From Trebouxia sp. TZW2008 (lineage: Eukaryota; Chlorophyta; Trebouxiophyceae; Trebouxiales; Trebouxiaceae): 64,000 nt of DNA. The stretch is from the NCBI GenBank assembly GCA_002118135.1, contig BDIU01000252.1, forward strand, positions 62,001 through 126,000. The letters run 5' to 3'. How positions within the stretch are numbered: the first letter of the stretch is position 1; every line of letters begins with the position of its first letter. The position numbers and the translations under genes are program-made. The notes beneath the pieces are model-generated. The model saw only the letters and a list, made by a program, of their open reading frames with translations, had not been told where the DNA came from and did not search any database. Below, piece by piece: positions 49,101-59,085 of the stretch.

Positions 49101-52100
49101 TGATGGCATGACTATGCGCAGGTTGTCTCTCACGCTCAGCAGCCACCTGTTTCTCCAGCTAGAGCATCAGGCTGAATATGATGGACACATGTTGATGACA
49201 TGCATGTGTCTGACAGCAAATCATCGAGGAGGAGTGATGACATGCCTATACTTTGACAGCAGAATCCCAAGGCTTAATTTTACTCAGCTTGTCTCTCTCG
49301 CTCAGCAGCAACCTGTTGCTCCAGCTCTTGCATCAGGCCGATTGGACTCATGTTGATGACATGCATGTGTCTGGCAGCAAACATCAAGAGGAGCGGGGTT
49401 GTGCATATGTTTGACAGCAGAATCCCAAGGCTTACTTTTGATCTGCTTGTCTCTCTCGCTCAGCAGCCACCTGTTGCTCCAGCTGTTGCATTAGGCTGAA
49501 CATGCTGATGCCATGCATTGTTTTGACAGCAAAACATCAAGAAGGCGTTGTGGCATCGCTGCACGTTGACAGCAAAACATCAAGGCTTACTTTTGCTCAG
49601 CTTGTCTCTCTCGCTCTGCAGCCACCTGTTGCTCCAGCTCTTGCATCAGGCTGGTGCTGCTATCTAGCTCACGCTTCAAGTCCTCAAGCTGCACAATACT
49701 GCTGTCCACAGCTGCCTGCAAGCGCAGTCCCAGAATCTCACAAATGTGCCACGGTCCCTAAATCGCTCAGAAATTTGTCCCTCCAGCTCTTGCAATAGGC
49801 TGCTACTGCTGTCTGGCTCGCGTTTGAAGCCTTTGAGCTGCACAATGCTGTTGTGCACAGCTGCCTGCATGCATGCACGCATGCACACATGCACACATGC
49901 ACATTTTTGTATACAAGAGCAAGGCATATGATCAAGCATTGCTATCAATGATCGCATCTGGTGCATGCGGAAGAGCAGTCTTGATCTGTCATGGCCGTTC
50001 AGCCTGCTTGGGAGAGACTTCTTTGTGTTTGCCAAATGCTTCACATGTCAATGTCTTGTCTTGCCTTGATTGAAGTTGCTCATCGTGACAACAGACAAGC
50101 CAGTGACATTTGTGCGTTGACATTGCTGCTGTCTGCAGTATTGCTTGCATAACATCTACGCTGAATGTCTGCAGCCACATACACCTTGGTGGGCGCGCGA
50201 TGATCAGTACTGACGTCCATATTCTGGACCTGGCCCTTTTGGACTCAGCAGTGCTCTAGTGGTCTCCCACCTTCGCACAACTTGCACCCTGCTTGGCTGC
50301 AAACCTCTTGTCCTATCATAGCTGCTCTATGACGAATTGAGCGTCTAAACCCGCGAACTTGCACAGGAACATACCTTCTGGACGCCCAGACTGTCTCTGG
50401 CTGCTTGAATGATGCTTGGATCTAGTCCTAGGCCGGCAGCGATGTTGAGCGCATTGGATCTGCCTGGCACTCCCCACAATAGCTTGTAGGTTGGGGCCAG
50501 CTTCTGCTCGTCAAACTCCACACTGGCATTCTCAAAGGCGCTGTTCTCAAACTTGAGTGACGTCAGTGAGCTGCAAGCAAACAGCGGCTGTTGAAGCTCT
50601 TTACAGTGCGTGCATGGCATTCTCAGAAGGGACTTTGTCCAACATGAAAATTATTGATGATCTGCCAGGTATGCCCATGCAGCTTGTACATAGGGGCCAG
50701 CGCCTGCTCAATGAATTGCACACTGGCAGTCTCAAAGGCGCTGTTCTCAAGCCTCAGTGATGTCAGCAGACTGCAGACACAGCAGATATGATGTGATGCA
50801 CACTTCATAGCAGCTTGTATGTTGGAGCCAGCTTCTGCTCATCAACACTCACGCTGGCATTTTCAAAAGTGCCATTCTCAAACTTGAGTGATGTCAGCGA
50901 GCTGCAGGCGCACAGAAGCTGTCACAAAGATGTCAATGGCATAGCGTTGTAGCTGTCAAGCTCCATACTGGCAATTGCACAGATGATTTTCTCACTCTCC
51001 AAGGATGTCAGTGGGTTGCAGACATACAGTACTATTATACATTGGAGGCAGCTTCCAATCATCAAACTCCACGCTGAACAGGGAGCTGCTCTCAAACTTT
51101 GGGGTTGTCAGAGAGCTGCAGACACACAGCATTTCCATAGTCATTTGCTTGCATGCTGACAGTCTCAAAAGCACTATCCTCTAATGTGGGAACTGTCAGT
51201 GAGCTGCAGAAACACATCAGGTTACATGTCAAGGCCAGCTTCTGCTCGTAAATCCTCCCGCTTGCAACCTCAAACTGCAAGGATCATTCAGCTGTTTTGA
51301 GCAGCTGGAATGCTGGCTAGCATACCTATGGTGGGTTGTGGTCATGGTGAATCCTGTGCGCCCCTTTGCCCCCTTGACCAGCGCTTCAACGAGGGCCACT
51401 CCCAGCGCCCTGCCCTTTACATGCAGCTGGCTTGTGCATGACATGTTGCCATTTAACAAGAGTGAACATCATGACTGAAGTCAAGACAACAAAGCAGAAT
51501 CATCAAACAGGAGCAGTGACCAGTGCATTCTTGCTACCTGTGGCGGTGGCCATAGTGAATCCTGCGACCCCCTTGCCCCCCTTACCAGGGCTTCAAGGAG
51601 GGGCAACCCCAAGGCATTGCCCCCATAAATGTCACTGTTAGCACAGGTGTCACAAACATCAAAACTTTCATGCAATTACCCGTGGTGGGTTGTCACCATG
51701 ATGAACCCTGCGCCCCCCTTCCCCAGCCCTTTGACCAGGGCGTCAAGGAGGGCCACCCCCAGGGCACTGCCCTTTGTGAATGTCACTGTTGGCACAGGTG
51801 TCGCAAACATCAAGTAGCATGCAAACTACCTGTGGTGGGTTGTGGCCATGGTGAATCCTGCGCCCCCTCGCCCCCCCTTTACTAAGGCTTCAAGGAGGGC
51901 AACCCCCAGGGCACTGCCCTCCACAGGCTCTGTACCAGTCCCTACTTCATCTAACAGCACTAAAGACCTGCTATTGCTAGCTGACCGCACTGCCTGGATG
52001 CGTCGCAAGTGCCCACTGAAGGTTGACAAGTTGGCTGACAGGCTCTGCTCGTCTCCAATGTCTGCCAGCACTGCACTGTAGGCCGGCAGCTGCACTGGGT

Positions 52101-55100
52101 CCTGCGCTGGTATGGCTAGCCCTGCTCTGCCCATCAACACTGCCAGCCCAAAAGCCTGCAGTGCACATAGCCTGAATGAGTGACATGCATCTCACATGAC
52201 CTGCATGTGAGCAGCTCAAGAGCCTGCAGAAGATGACTGTATGATCTGTATGACGATGTAGCCAGCCCAAAAGCCTACAGGTCACGGCTGCAGGATGTGC
52301 CCATCAGCCCTTTCAGCCCAAGTGCCTGCAGTGCACAACTGTATGATGTGCGTGTTAGAGCTGCCAGCCCAAATGCCTGCAGTGCAAGCATTCATGATCT
52401 GCATGTCAGTAGTGTGGATGTCTGCCAGAATTACATTGTAGGGCGGCAGCTGGGCTGGAGCCTGCGCTGGAATGGCTAAACCCACTCTGCCCCTCAACAC
52501 TGCCAGCCAAAAGCCTGCAGTGCACACATGTGTAGACCTGCATGTCAACACTTGCAGTGCACTTCTGTACTGTGCATGTCACCACTGTGCTGTAGGCCAG
52601 CAGCTGCGCTGTAGCCTGCGCAGCAATGGCTAAACCCACTCTGCCCATCAGCACAGCCAGCCCAAATGCCTGCAGTGCGCAGTGCGGTTGCTGAGAAGGT
52701 GCATACAAGCATGGCAGCTGTGCTCTGCTTATGAATGAAATGTCTGATGCTCGTGATATAAATGGCGTTGAAGGTAAGTGACTGTAATGAAGGAAGTATA
52801 CAGTGGCATACCTTGAGTGTGGCAGTCTTGCCTCCTGTGTTAGGACCCGTGATAATGACAGCTCTGGTGTCTGGCCTGACACACACGTCAATGGCCACAG
52901 GACCGTTTGCCAGCACTGCTGCATCCTCCTTTTCAGCATCTGCAACAAAACAGTATAATGTTGGTACAGATGTTAAATCGTGGCAAAATACGAGCATTCA
53001 TCTGCAGCTGCAGCATTGAGCGTCTTGCAAAACATCAACATGGCTCTACGGCAGGAAGACTGAATGCTTGTCATGATGACAACCCGCATATTTGGCCTCA
53101 CACACACGTCAATGGCAACAGGGTCATTTGCCAGTACCGCTGCATCCCCCTTTTCAGCAGCATTGAGCGTCCCACAAACCAGCGGCATAGACATGCAGCA
53201 GGAGCATTGAGCATCTTGCAAAGAGCCGCATGCATGTGCAGCAGGAGCATTGAGCATCTTGCAAAACATCAGCATATGTGCGCAGCAGGAGCATTGAGCA
53301 TCTTGCAGAACATCAGCGTACATGTGCAGCAGGAGCATTGAGCATCTTGCAAGACGTCAGCATAGCTGTGCAGCAAAAGCAATGAGCATCTTGCAAAACA
53401 CCAGCACTGATCTGCAGGCTCAGCAATTGGGATCTCAGCAGTCCCTATCGCTGTTTATGCACTGATGTGTGTACTTACACAGGCAGCTTGGTTTATCACA
53501 CGGTCTTGTTGCACAGCCACACGTGCACACTGCAAAGCTGAATGGCTGAGTTCGTGTGCTAGAGTGGTCAGCAGTGGCAAAGAGTACAGCGCATGGTCAG
53601 ATAGCATCACAGTGCTTGAATAAGCAGTAAGTGAGCCAGGCCACTCCTTGATGATTGTTACATGTCCTGGTTCAAGAGCGCGGTGTGTGACCCAAGTCAT
53701 GTCTTGCCAGACCAACTGCTTCTGACCCAAAACATCTGGACCCAAGTATCTCAATGCAAGCACATCCCTTGAAAAACAGCAGCAAATGTACAGACGTCAA
53801 AGACCTGCAATGCCACTGTTGGATGCAATGCTGAGTCATGCCTGTACATGGCTGAACATGCATACATGCTGCTATGCATACTCAGAAACATTTGGTCAAG
53901 TCACCTCTGTGCTTCTGCGCCTCTATGTCAGTCTGTGCAGCTGTTATGCCGTCAGGGTAAGCAAAAGTACAGGGCAGCGTGCTGAGAGAGCATTGCTTGG
54001 CTTGCCTTTGCGCTTCTGTGCTTCCTTGCTTTGCTCAGGAGTTTGCTGCTTTCTGTTGGCTAAGCGGCGCAGCTGTGCAAGGCCCTTGTTCTTGTGCTGC
54101 TGCTGAACTGCTTTCTCTTTCTCTTGCAGGTGACGCCCCAACAGCAGAGGGTGCCTGTACACACAAGACAGCAGGCTGGACACATGTGAAACCAAGCTTG
54201 AAAACTATTTCACAAAAGTGTGTGAAAGTGTTATTGTGCTTCTCTGATACCCCTGCAGATGCAAAAACAAGCATAGGGTGCCCGTGTGCGTCCCAGCCCT
54301 AGACTTAGTGGTATCCAGAAGTTCATAGAGTTTTGATGCCAGAACTTATAGGTCAACAAGGCAGCGCCGACGCAGAGCAGCAAAATGTTGACCTGAGTTG
54401 TTTGAGCCTGACAGAGTATACCCTTGAGGAATTAATGGCAGCGTCTTGCTGCCCTTCAGCAGACTGGCCTCCCTTTCAAGCCTTGACACTTGCCAGCAAG
54501 AGACACCAGAACAAACGAAGGCACCATGTACCAAACACATGAACACTGCTCAGTGCTTACTTTCATTAGGGACGCAACAAGCTGTTACCTGAGTTGCTTG
54601 AGTCTAACAGAGTATGCCTTCAAAGGATCAATGGCAGCCTCTTGCTGCCCTTCAGCAGCCTGATTTCCCTTTCGGGCCTTGGCACTTGCCTTTCCAGCAA
54701 GGGGCACTGGGACAAATGAAGGGAAGTAGCCCCCGATCCAGCGCCCATACCTTGCTCTAGCAGTCACCACATCCAACCACACCACCTGCATTGCAGTTGT
54801 GCGATTCATCTCACAATGTAACATGATACATGCCCAGCATACCACCAAATGCATGAAAGCATGAGCGCAGGACTGAAGTTGGGCACTGCTTCAGTGAATG
54901 ATCACATTAGCACCCAGAGCTAGTTGGCAGCTCAAAGTGAGCGTGATGATGTATTTGACATCTGCAGACTGAGAATTGGCAATTGATGTGATCACTCGTT
55001 GAAACAGTACACGTGCTGCAAGGCATATGTCAAAGCTGGCTCATGAGATAGACGCAAACCACGATGAGAAAAAGCTCACTGTGTCTAGCGCGGCTTGAAT

Positions 55101-58100
55101 GTCTTCAAGGTCATCACTAATCTGTCCAGTCAGCTTCCACATCACAGCTTCTTCAGCAGCTGCTGCTTCACCCCTTGCTGCCCCGAGATCATTATTCAGG
55201 GGTACTGCAGAGGGGGGCTCCACGTAGTAATTCCCGCCACCTGGGCTGGTTCCCAGCAAAATGCCTTTTGGCGCTCCATCACCTGATGCTGGCAGTACAA
55301 TACACATGCGGCCACCCTGCATGTAATCATACAATCAGGTCTTCATTCATGAATGAACAAGCACTGCAACAATCAGTGCAGGTGACAACAAGGGCACACC
55401 CATAGCTGTGAACATGAACCAAACAGCAACTGGCGAACTGTCCTTTGGTGCTTAGTGTGCTGATGCTGGCAGAAATATGCACATGCAGCCGCCGTGCATG
55501 TGCTTATAAGGACATGCTTACAATCGGAGAACAGCTGATGCACAAAGAAACGACGAGACACCATGCAGAGCAGATGCTGGGTGTATGTAGGCCAACTCCT
55601 GTCTTGTCAGACTTATCCTGGGCATGTTGACAAGAGTCTTGCATGCCATGTGGCTCAACATAGCAAAACAAGTGCAGCTTGTTGACACATGCATTCTGAG
55701 CTCACCATCTCACTGCTTTTGCCAGCATGTCCGTTCAGTAGCTTAATCAGTCTGCCCTCCAATGCACAAACAGGACAGGACAGGGCAGGGCAGGGCCGAG
55801 CGGGGCATGATTGTCAGCCTCACCATCTCACTGACTTGACCACCACCAGCATGACCTTTCAGGATATTGCTCAGTCTGCCTTCTAATGCACGCAGCTTGC
55901 CGCGCGTCATCCGTACTTCTTCGCTGGCGTTGTCTGCTATCTCCGCCTCCTCATTCACACAGGCATTGATGGCTTTCACAATATTGGGATGGCCTTGCAA
56001 GTCCTATACCAGGTCATCCAAATGTCAGTAGCATTCATGACTGAACAATGTCAGGCGTTGATGGCTTTTACAACATTGGGATGGCTTGCAAGTCCTTTGC
56101 CAAAGCACGCATGGGTCAGCAGGCCTTGGTGCGAAAGGTTACACTGCAGCAAGTGAACCTTCTGATCAGGAGGTGTTGCTTGCAACTGTAACCAGATGAA
56201 CATCAAGGAGCAATGTTCATGTAGCGCTTTGATCAGTGACTCAAACGCAATCAAGGAGTATTCTTCATGAGGCAAGAGACTGTACTCATTGACTTGGCTA
56301 CATATACTCAGTATTGTGCAATCACTTTGCAAAAGCCAGGCTGGTCCAAGGCACAGGCCTTAGTGCAGATTGAATTACGCCTGCAGTTGCAAAACATAGT
56401 ACAGTGTGCAACATGGCACATCACTTTTGCTTACATGTTGTTGCTGCTTGAGCGACACAGCAGCTGCTCTCGGAACCGCTGCTCAGCCTGATAGAAGTGA
56501 ATTTGCACAGCATTACATACAATACACAATGCTGACAGCTCGCTTGGGTCAGCAACACTGCATGAAATGCTGTGACCCTGTGCGTGTTACACAGCATGCC
56601 AATGATCTGATTTGTTACCGGATGTTCTCCTTACAACACTTGCAGCGGTTCCAGTATGCTTACAGTATCAATGCCGTCAAAATAGATAATTGGCTCGCAG
56701 TTGATTTGTCCTTACAACAAAATCCCCTTTGCATTGAATGTCCCTATCTGGAAGAAAGAACGTACCTTTGTTGGGTCCACAAGGGCTGCAAACAGGCTGC
56801 CATAGCCATAACCCTTGGCTGTTCTGGCCCCACTTGCAACAGCTTTCTGCAGTCTAGATGCTCCTGTGAGAGTACTGGCGACAGCTTTCAGCTGTGCTGG
56901 CAACAGCATTCCTCCCCTGCTGCACCTCTTCAGTGCCTCTGAGGCCTGTGCGCACACAAGGTGTGGTGTTCCAGGTTTACAACCAGGCTCTGAACATGCA
57001 AGCTTGCATTAGCTTTCTGCAGTCTTGATGCTCCTGTTAGGGTGCTGGCAATCCTGGCCCCCTCCCTTCCCCGCTACACCTTTTCACGGTTTCTGATGCT
57101 TGCGCACCTAAAAGCACCTAAAAGGTGCGCAATTGGTGATCGATCAGCAGTCTGCCTTAGTTTTTTTGTGGCAGGGAAACAAATCAGCTACCTTTTTGCA
57201 GGCAAGACATCTATTTCCTGGTGAAAGCGTGAGTCCTTCCTTTGTGACACACAACAGTGCCAGGCGCTGCATGTGACAGTGGACATTGCCCTGACGTGAA
57301 TACACAGCAGATCTGAGCGCACAGGGCTTTCAAAAAGCCTGACACATTCTGAACCCTCAGTTTTGTCAGGGGACTTTGGTGGGCTATACGGTTTAGGGAT
57401 TAAGGGTGTTTTGCAGTTTTCATAGGAGGGTTTGCAGATCTGGTGTGAATTGATGCTGGTGTCAACTTTGGGCATGACTGGATCATGCTCAAGGACAGGA
57501 CATTGACCTGAGATGTTGATGTGCCACCAAAATCCATTTCTACAGAATACTCTGCCTCAAGCTTATCAGCTGCAGCTGTCTCCTTGACCAAAAGTTCCAT
57601 TTCAAACTGCTCCTGACATACTGGCAGGTTCTGAACTGCCTTCCTCCCTAGTGTCGTGGATGCAAAGCGTGCCACAGTCTCACACAAAGCAGGCCACCCC
57701 AAGGTAGCAAGGGTGGACTGCTCTGCTGGACTTGGCTCTTCTACTGATGAGGGGGCTGGCGCATCCAGAGTTGTGACTGCTGCTTGACACAGATGTCTGC
57801 CAGACTCGCTGATGTGGCGCTGAGCGTTCACACCTTGACTCCAAGCCCTGGGAGACAAGGATATCATCGAGCTTTATGTCTGACTTCAACACTGAGCGGA
57901 TTTGCCAATTGCTTGATTGCTGCTGTGCGATGTCAGCGCTAAGCTCTTACCCGGCTGTAGCGTGAACGGCAGTCGCAGGCAGCGGGCTACTCGGCGCCAA
58001 TTTGTGAAGCGGATCAACATGCCGCCGGTGCTGATTAATAGATAGCCCTTGCTGCGTGCTAAAGCGATCGTTTAGACTGTGCGGTTGCTGCAGACCCGTA

Positions 58101-58120
58101 AAGTGTACTGCGAAGCTCAT
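43128..58120 (-). CDS. MUTS2: MutS2-family ATPase with two KOW-like modules
   Basis: Exons: 58120-57951, 57847-57508, 56945-56766, 56003-55824, 55316-55080, 54785-54589, 54154-54006 (GC donor), 52939-52812, 52155-51830, 50570-50375, 49688-49591, 48395-48155, 46725-46633, 45786-45668, 45069-44601, 44061-43975, 43244-43128. The product is 1108 residues with unbroken phase. Seen: Ser/His-rich leader (likely plastid targeting); MutS2 core ([59 protein letters not shown]); Walker A GPNTGGKT at 516-523; signature loop [15 protein letters not shown]; Walker [11 protein letters not shown] at 592-601; [24 protein letters not shown] and [12 protein letters not shown]; coiled coils. Then come two KOW-like modules separated by a Glu/Lys/Ala-rich helix: [20 protein letters not shown], and [20 protein letters not shown]. 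MutS2 proteins act in recombination suppression and ribosome rescue. The usual C-terminal Smr nuclease domain is absent. Confidence 0.88.
43270..43510 (-). repeat. Copies of the last MutS2 exon start
   Basis: Upstream in gene direction of exon 43244-43128, three decayed copies of its acceptor and first codons recur (ATGCATGTTGTNGATGCNCC pattern) at about 43300-43345, 43370-43425 and 43470-43510. None has the full KOW segment. Confidence 0.8.
43675..43785 (-). repeat. Dispersed short element, copy 4
   Basis: It is reverse-oriented and shares CAGGCTCAGCAGGCCTAGCT and a CATTCATTCATGC-type tail with the other copies. It is intronic in MutS2. Confidence 0.65.
46850..47775 (-). repeat. Array of about seven copies of the first KOW exon
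   Basis: The intact exon is 46725-46633. Upstream copies end near 46910, 47078, 47205, 47455, 47625 and 47772, with a shorter one near 47510. Each keeps the acceptor and a diverged [11 protein letters not shown] segment (for example GW followed by [11 protein letters not shown]), while the second half of the KOW segment is lost or changed. Spacing is about 130-250 bp. Several copies have in-frame stops. Confidence 0.9.
47825..47955. repeat. (GGTGCT)n minisatellite
   Basis: The tract contains about 20 imperfect GGTGCT/GGTGTT/GGAGCT hexamer units. It reads as Val-Leu or Ser-Thr repeats in some frames but lies between MutS2 exons whose phases join without it, so it is intronic. Confidence 0.95.
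48838..48950 (+). repeat. Dispersed short element, copy 5 (best tail)
   Basis: This direct copy shows the core AACTGGTCGGAGACAGTTGA, then GTACGTACCTAGTTGGGCCT, then GCTGAGCCTGCCTAGAATGC, ending in a clean (GAAT)n tail. A simple-repeat 3' tail is SINE-like, but I could not identify A and B box promoter motifs. Confidence 0.75.
49000..49870 (-). repeat. Copies of a MutS2 coiled-coil exon
   Basis: Around the intact exon 49688-49591 lie downstream copies of its 3' part at about 49030-49075, 49115-49165, 49285-49340 and 49445-49500 ([12 protein letters not shown] pattern). One upstream copy of its 5' part lies at about 49770-49860 ([20 protein letters not shown]). Confidence 0.88.
50640..51800 (-). 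repeat. Copies of two adjacent MutS2 exons
   Basis: About 50680-51290 holds five decayed copies of the 5' part of exon 50570-50375 ([19 protein letters not shown], and [14 protein letters not shown]). They lie upstream of that exon. About 51320-51780 holds three copies of the 3' part of exon 52155-51830 ([18 protein letters not shown] and the TTHHG end with donor), downstream of that exon. The two arrays meet in one intron, each on the side predicted by the boundary rule. Confidence 0.9.
52330..53400 (-). repeat. Copies of MutS2 Walker-region exons
   Basis: 5'-part copies of exon 52155-51830 lie upstream at about 52440-52510 and 52595-52675, with shorter acceptor-only copies at about 52305-52385. 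A copy of exon 52939-52812 lies at about 53060-53165 but has lost the GPNTGGKT loop. From about 53165 to 53400 a minisatellite of about 50 bp (GAGCATTGAGCATCTTGCAA core) runs for four to five units. Confidence 0.85.
53455..53763 (-). other. Open frame with HExxH motif inside an intron
   Basis: A 102-codon stop-free stretch lies between MutS2 exons 54154-54006 and 52939-52812. Its composition is protein-like (Leu, Ser, Val and some Trp) and it contains [10 protein letters not shown], which matches the zincin HExxH pattern. The flanking MutS2 exons join in phase without it and no MutS2 segment is expected here. It may be a cryptic exon, a fragment of another gene, or chance. Confidence 0.25.
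55390..57090 (-). repeat. Boundary copies of N-terminal MutS2 exons
   Basis: 5' copies lie upstream of their exon: exon 56945-56766 at about 57010-57095 (with an internal deletion), exon 56003-55824 at about 56052-56100, exon 55316-55080 at about 55460-55500. A 3' copy of exon 56003-55824 lies downstream at about 55695-55765 ([15 protein letters not shown]). The 3' half of exon 54785-54589 is likewise copied at about 54375-54540. Confidence 0.85.
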
Positions 58121-58320
58121 GCGGCAAGCTGTCTCGTGAGGTTCGCCAAAGCGTCCAACAGCCACACCGCTTCCTATCGATGCTGACGATGCATCAATCC
58201 GCGCTCATTGCGGCACAACTTCGTCGTGATCGCTGCTGTTTGCGCTGCTGTGCTGTGCTGTGGTCAGGAGAGTTCTGCTCCGAAACCAGATCAAAGCAAA
58301 CTGTATGACAGTGGGTTACT
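57950..58320. promoter_or_regulatory. CpG-rich region at the MutS2 start
   Basis: CG dinucleotides are dense around the MutS2 first exon and upstream of the ATG at 58120 (GCGGGCTACTCGGCGCC, CCGCGCTCATTGCGGC). This marks the likely promoter of the minus-strand gene. No core elements could be assigned. Confidence 0.45.
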
Positions 58321-59085
58321 TCAGCCCTCTCGAATCTGAATAGTGCAATCGCTGGTGATAGGCGGTTCTGTACAGCATGGGATTCAACTCACAGGTTCCC
58401 CTGATGTAGCGATGTTTGCGACATAACGCCGACACCAGAGTAACAGCATGGGATGTTCATCTGATTGGCGAAAATAAGCAGGTGTCAATGAATAGTACTG
58501 ATATCTGGGACCTTTCACTGGAAACGTGGAAACTTTAAGCATGAATAGGTAACGACCAGTGCCATGTAACACAAGTTGACGAAACATCCGTATGCAGATC
58601 AGAGTAACACAGCTTTCCAGGCATGTATCGTCACGTTTTATGCGAAACAGAAGTTGTCAGACTGAAGGTGTCAATCCAAAGGCAGAACATCATTGCCAGC
58701 TAAAAAGGCCTGCAGTATGACTTATGAATGACCTAGCAGTACTCAGAGCATAGTCAACTTGGGCTAGGGTCACATGTCAGCTGCAGAATCTTAGCTGCAA
58801 GGATCAATCACACAGATTCATTGCAATCAATTGATGCAACATTCTGGGACGAAAGATGGAAAGCAGCAACACACAGCTGCCCAAACAGTGCCTCCATCCA
58901 ACAGCTCATGCACCATGTAATTTCACAGCTCTCATCACCTGCTTCAGTACACAATTCCCTCTCCAGTCAGTCTCTCCAGTCAGTCAAATGTCAAACACGC
59001 TGGCCACATGTTGCCACTGAAGTAGAGGTTTGACAAATCAGCCCACAAGGTCCCCAAAAGACGCACTTTATGCTGTTGTATGTAT
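58321..59085. other. Intergenic interval upstream of MutS2
   Basis: It separates the MutS2 promoter from the patatin stop. A 67-codon open frame on minus (58384-58587) resembles nothing I know and lacks supporting exons. Nothing else is seen. Confidence 0.4.

Noticed and set aside
58384..58587. Small minus-strand gene upstream of MutS2
   Set aside because: It is 67 codons with no family resemblance, no splice partners and no CpG-rich start.
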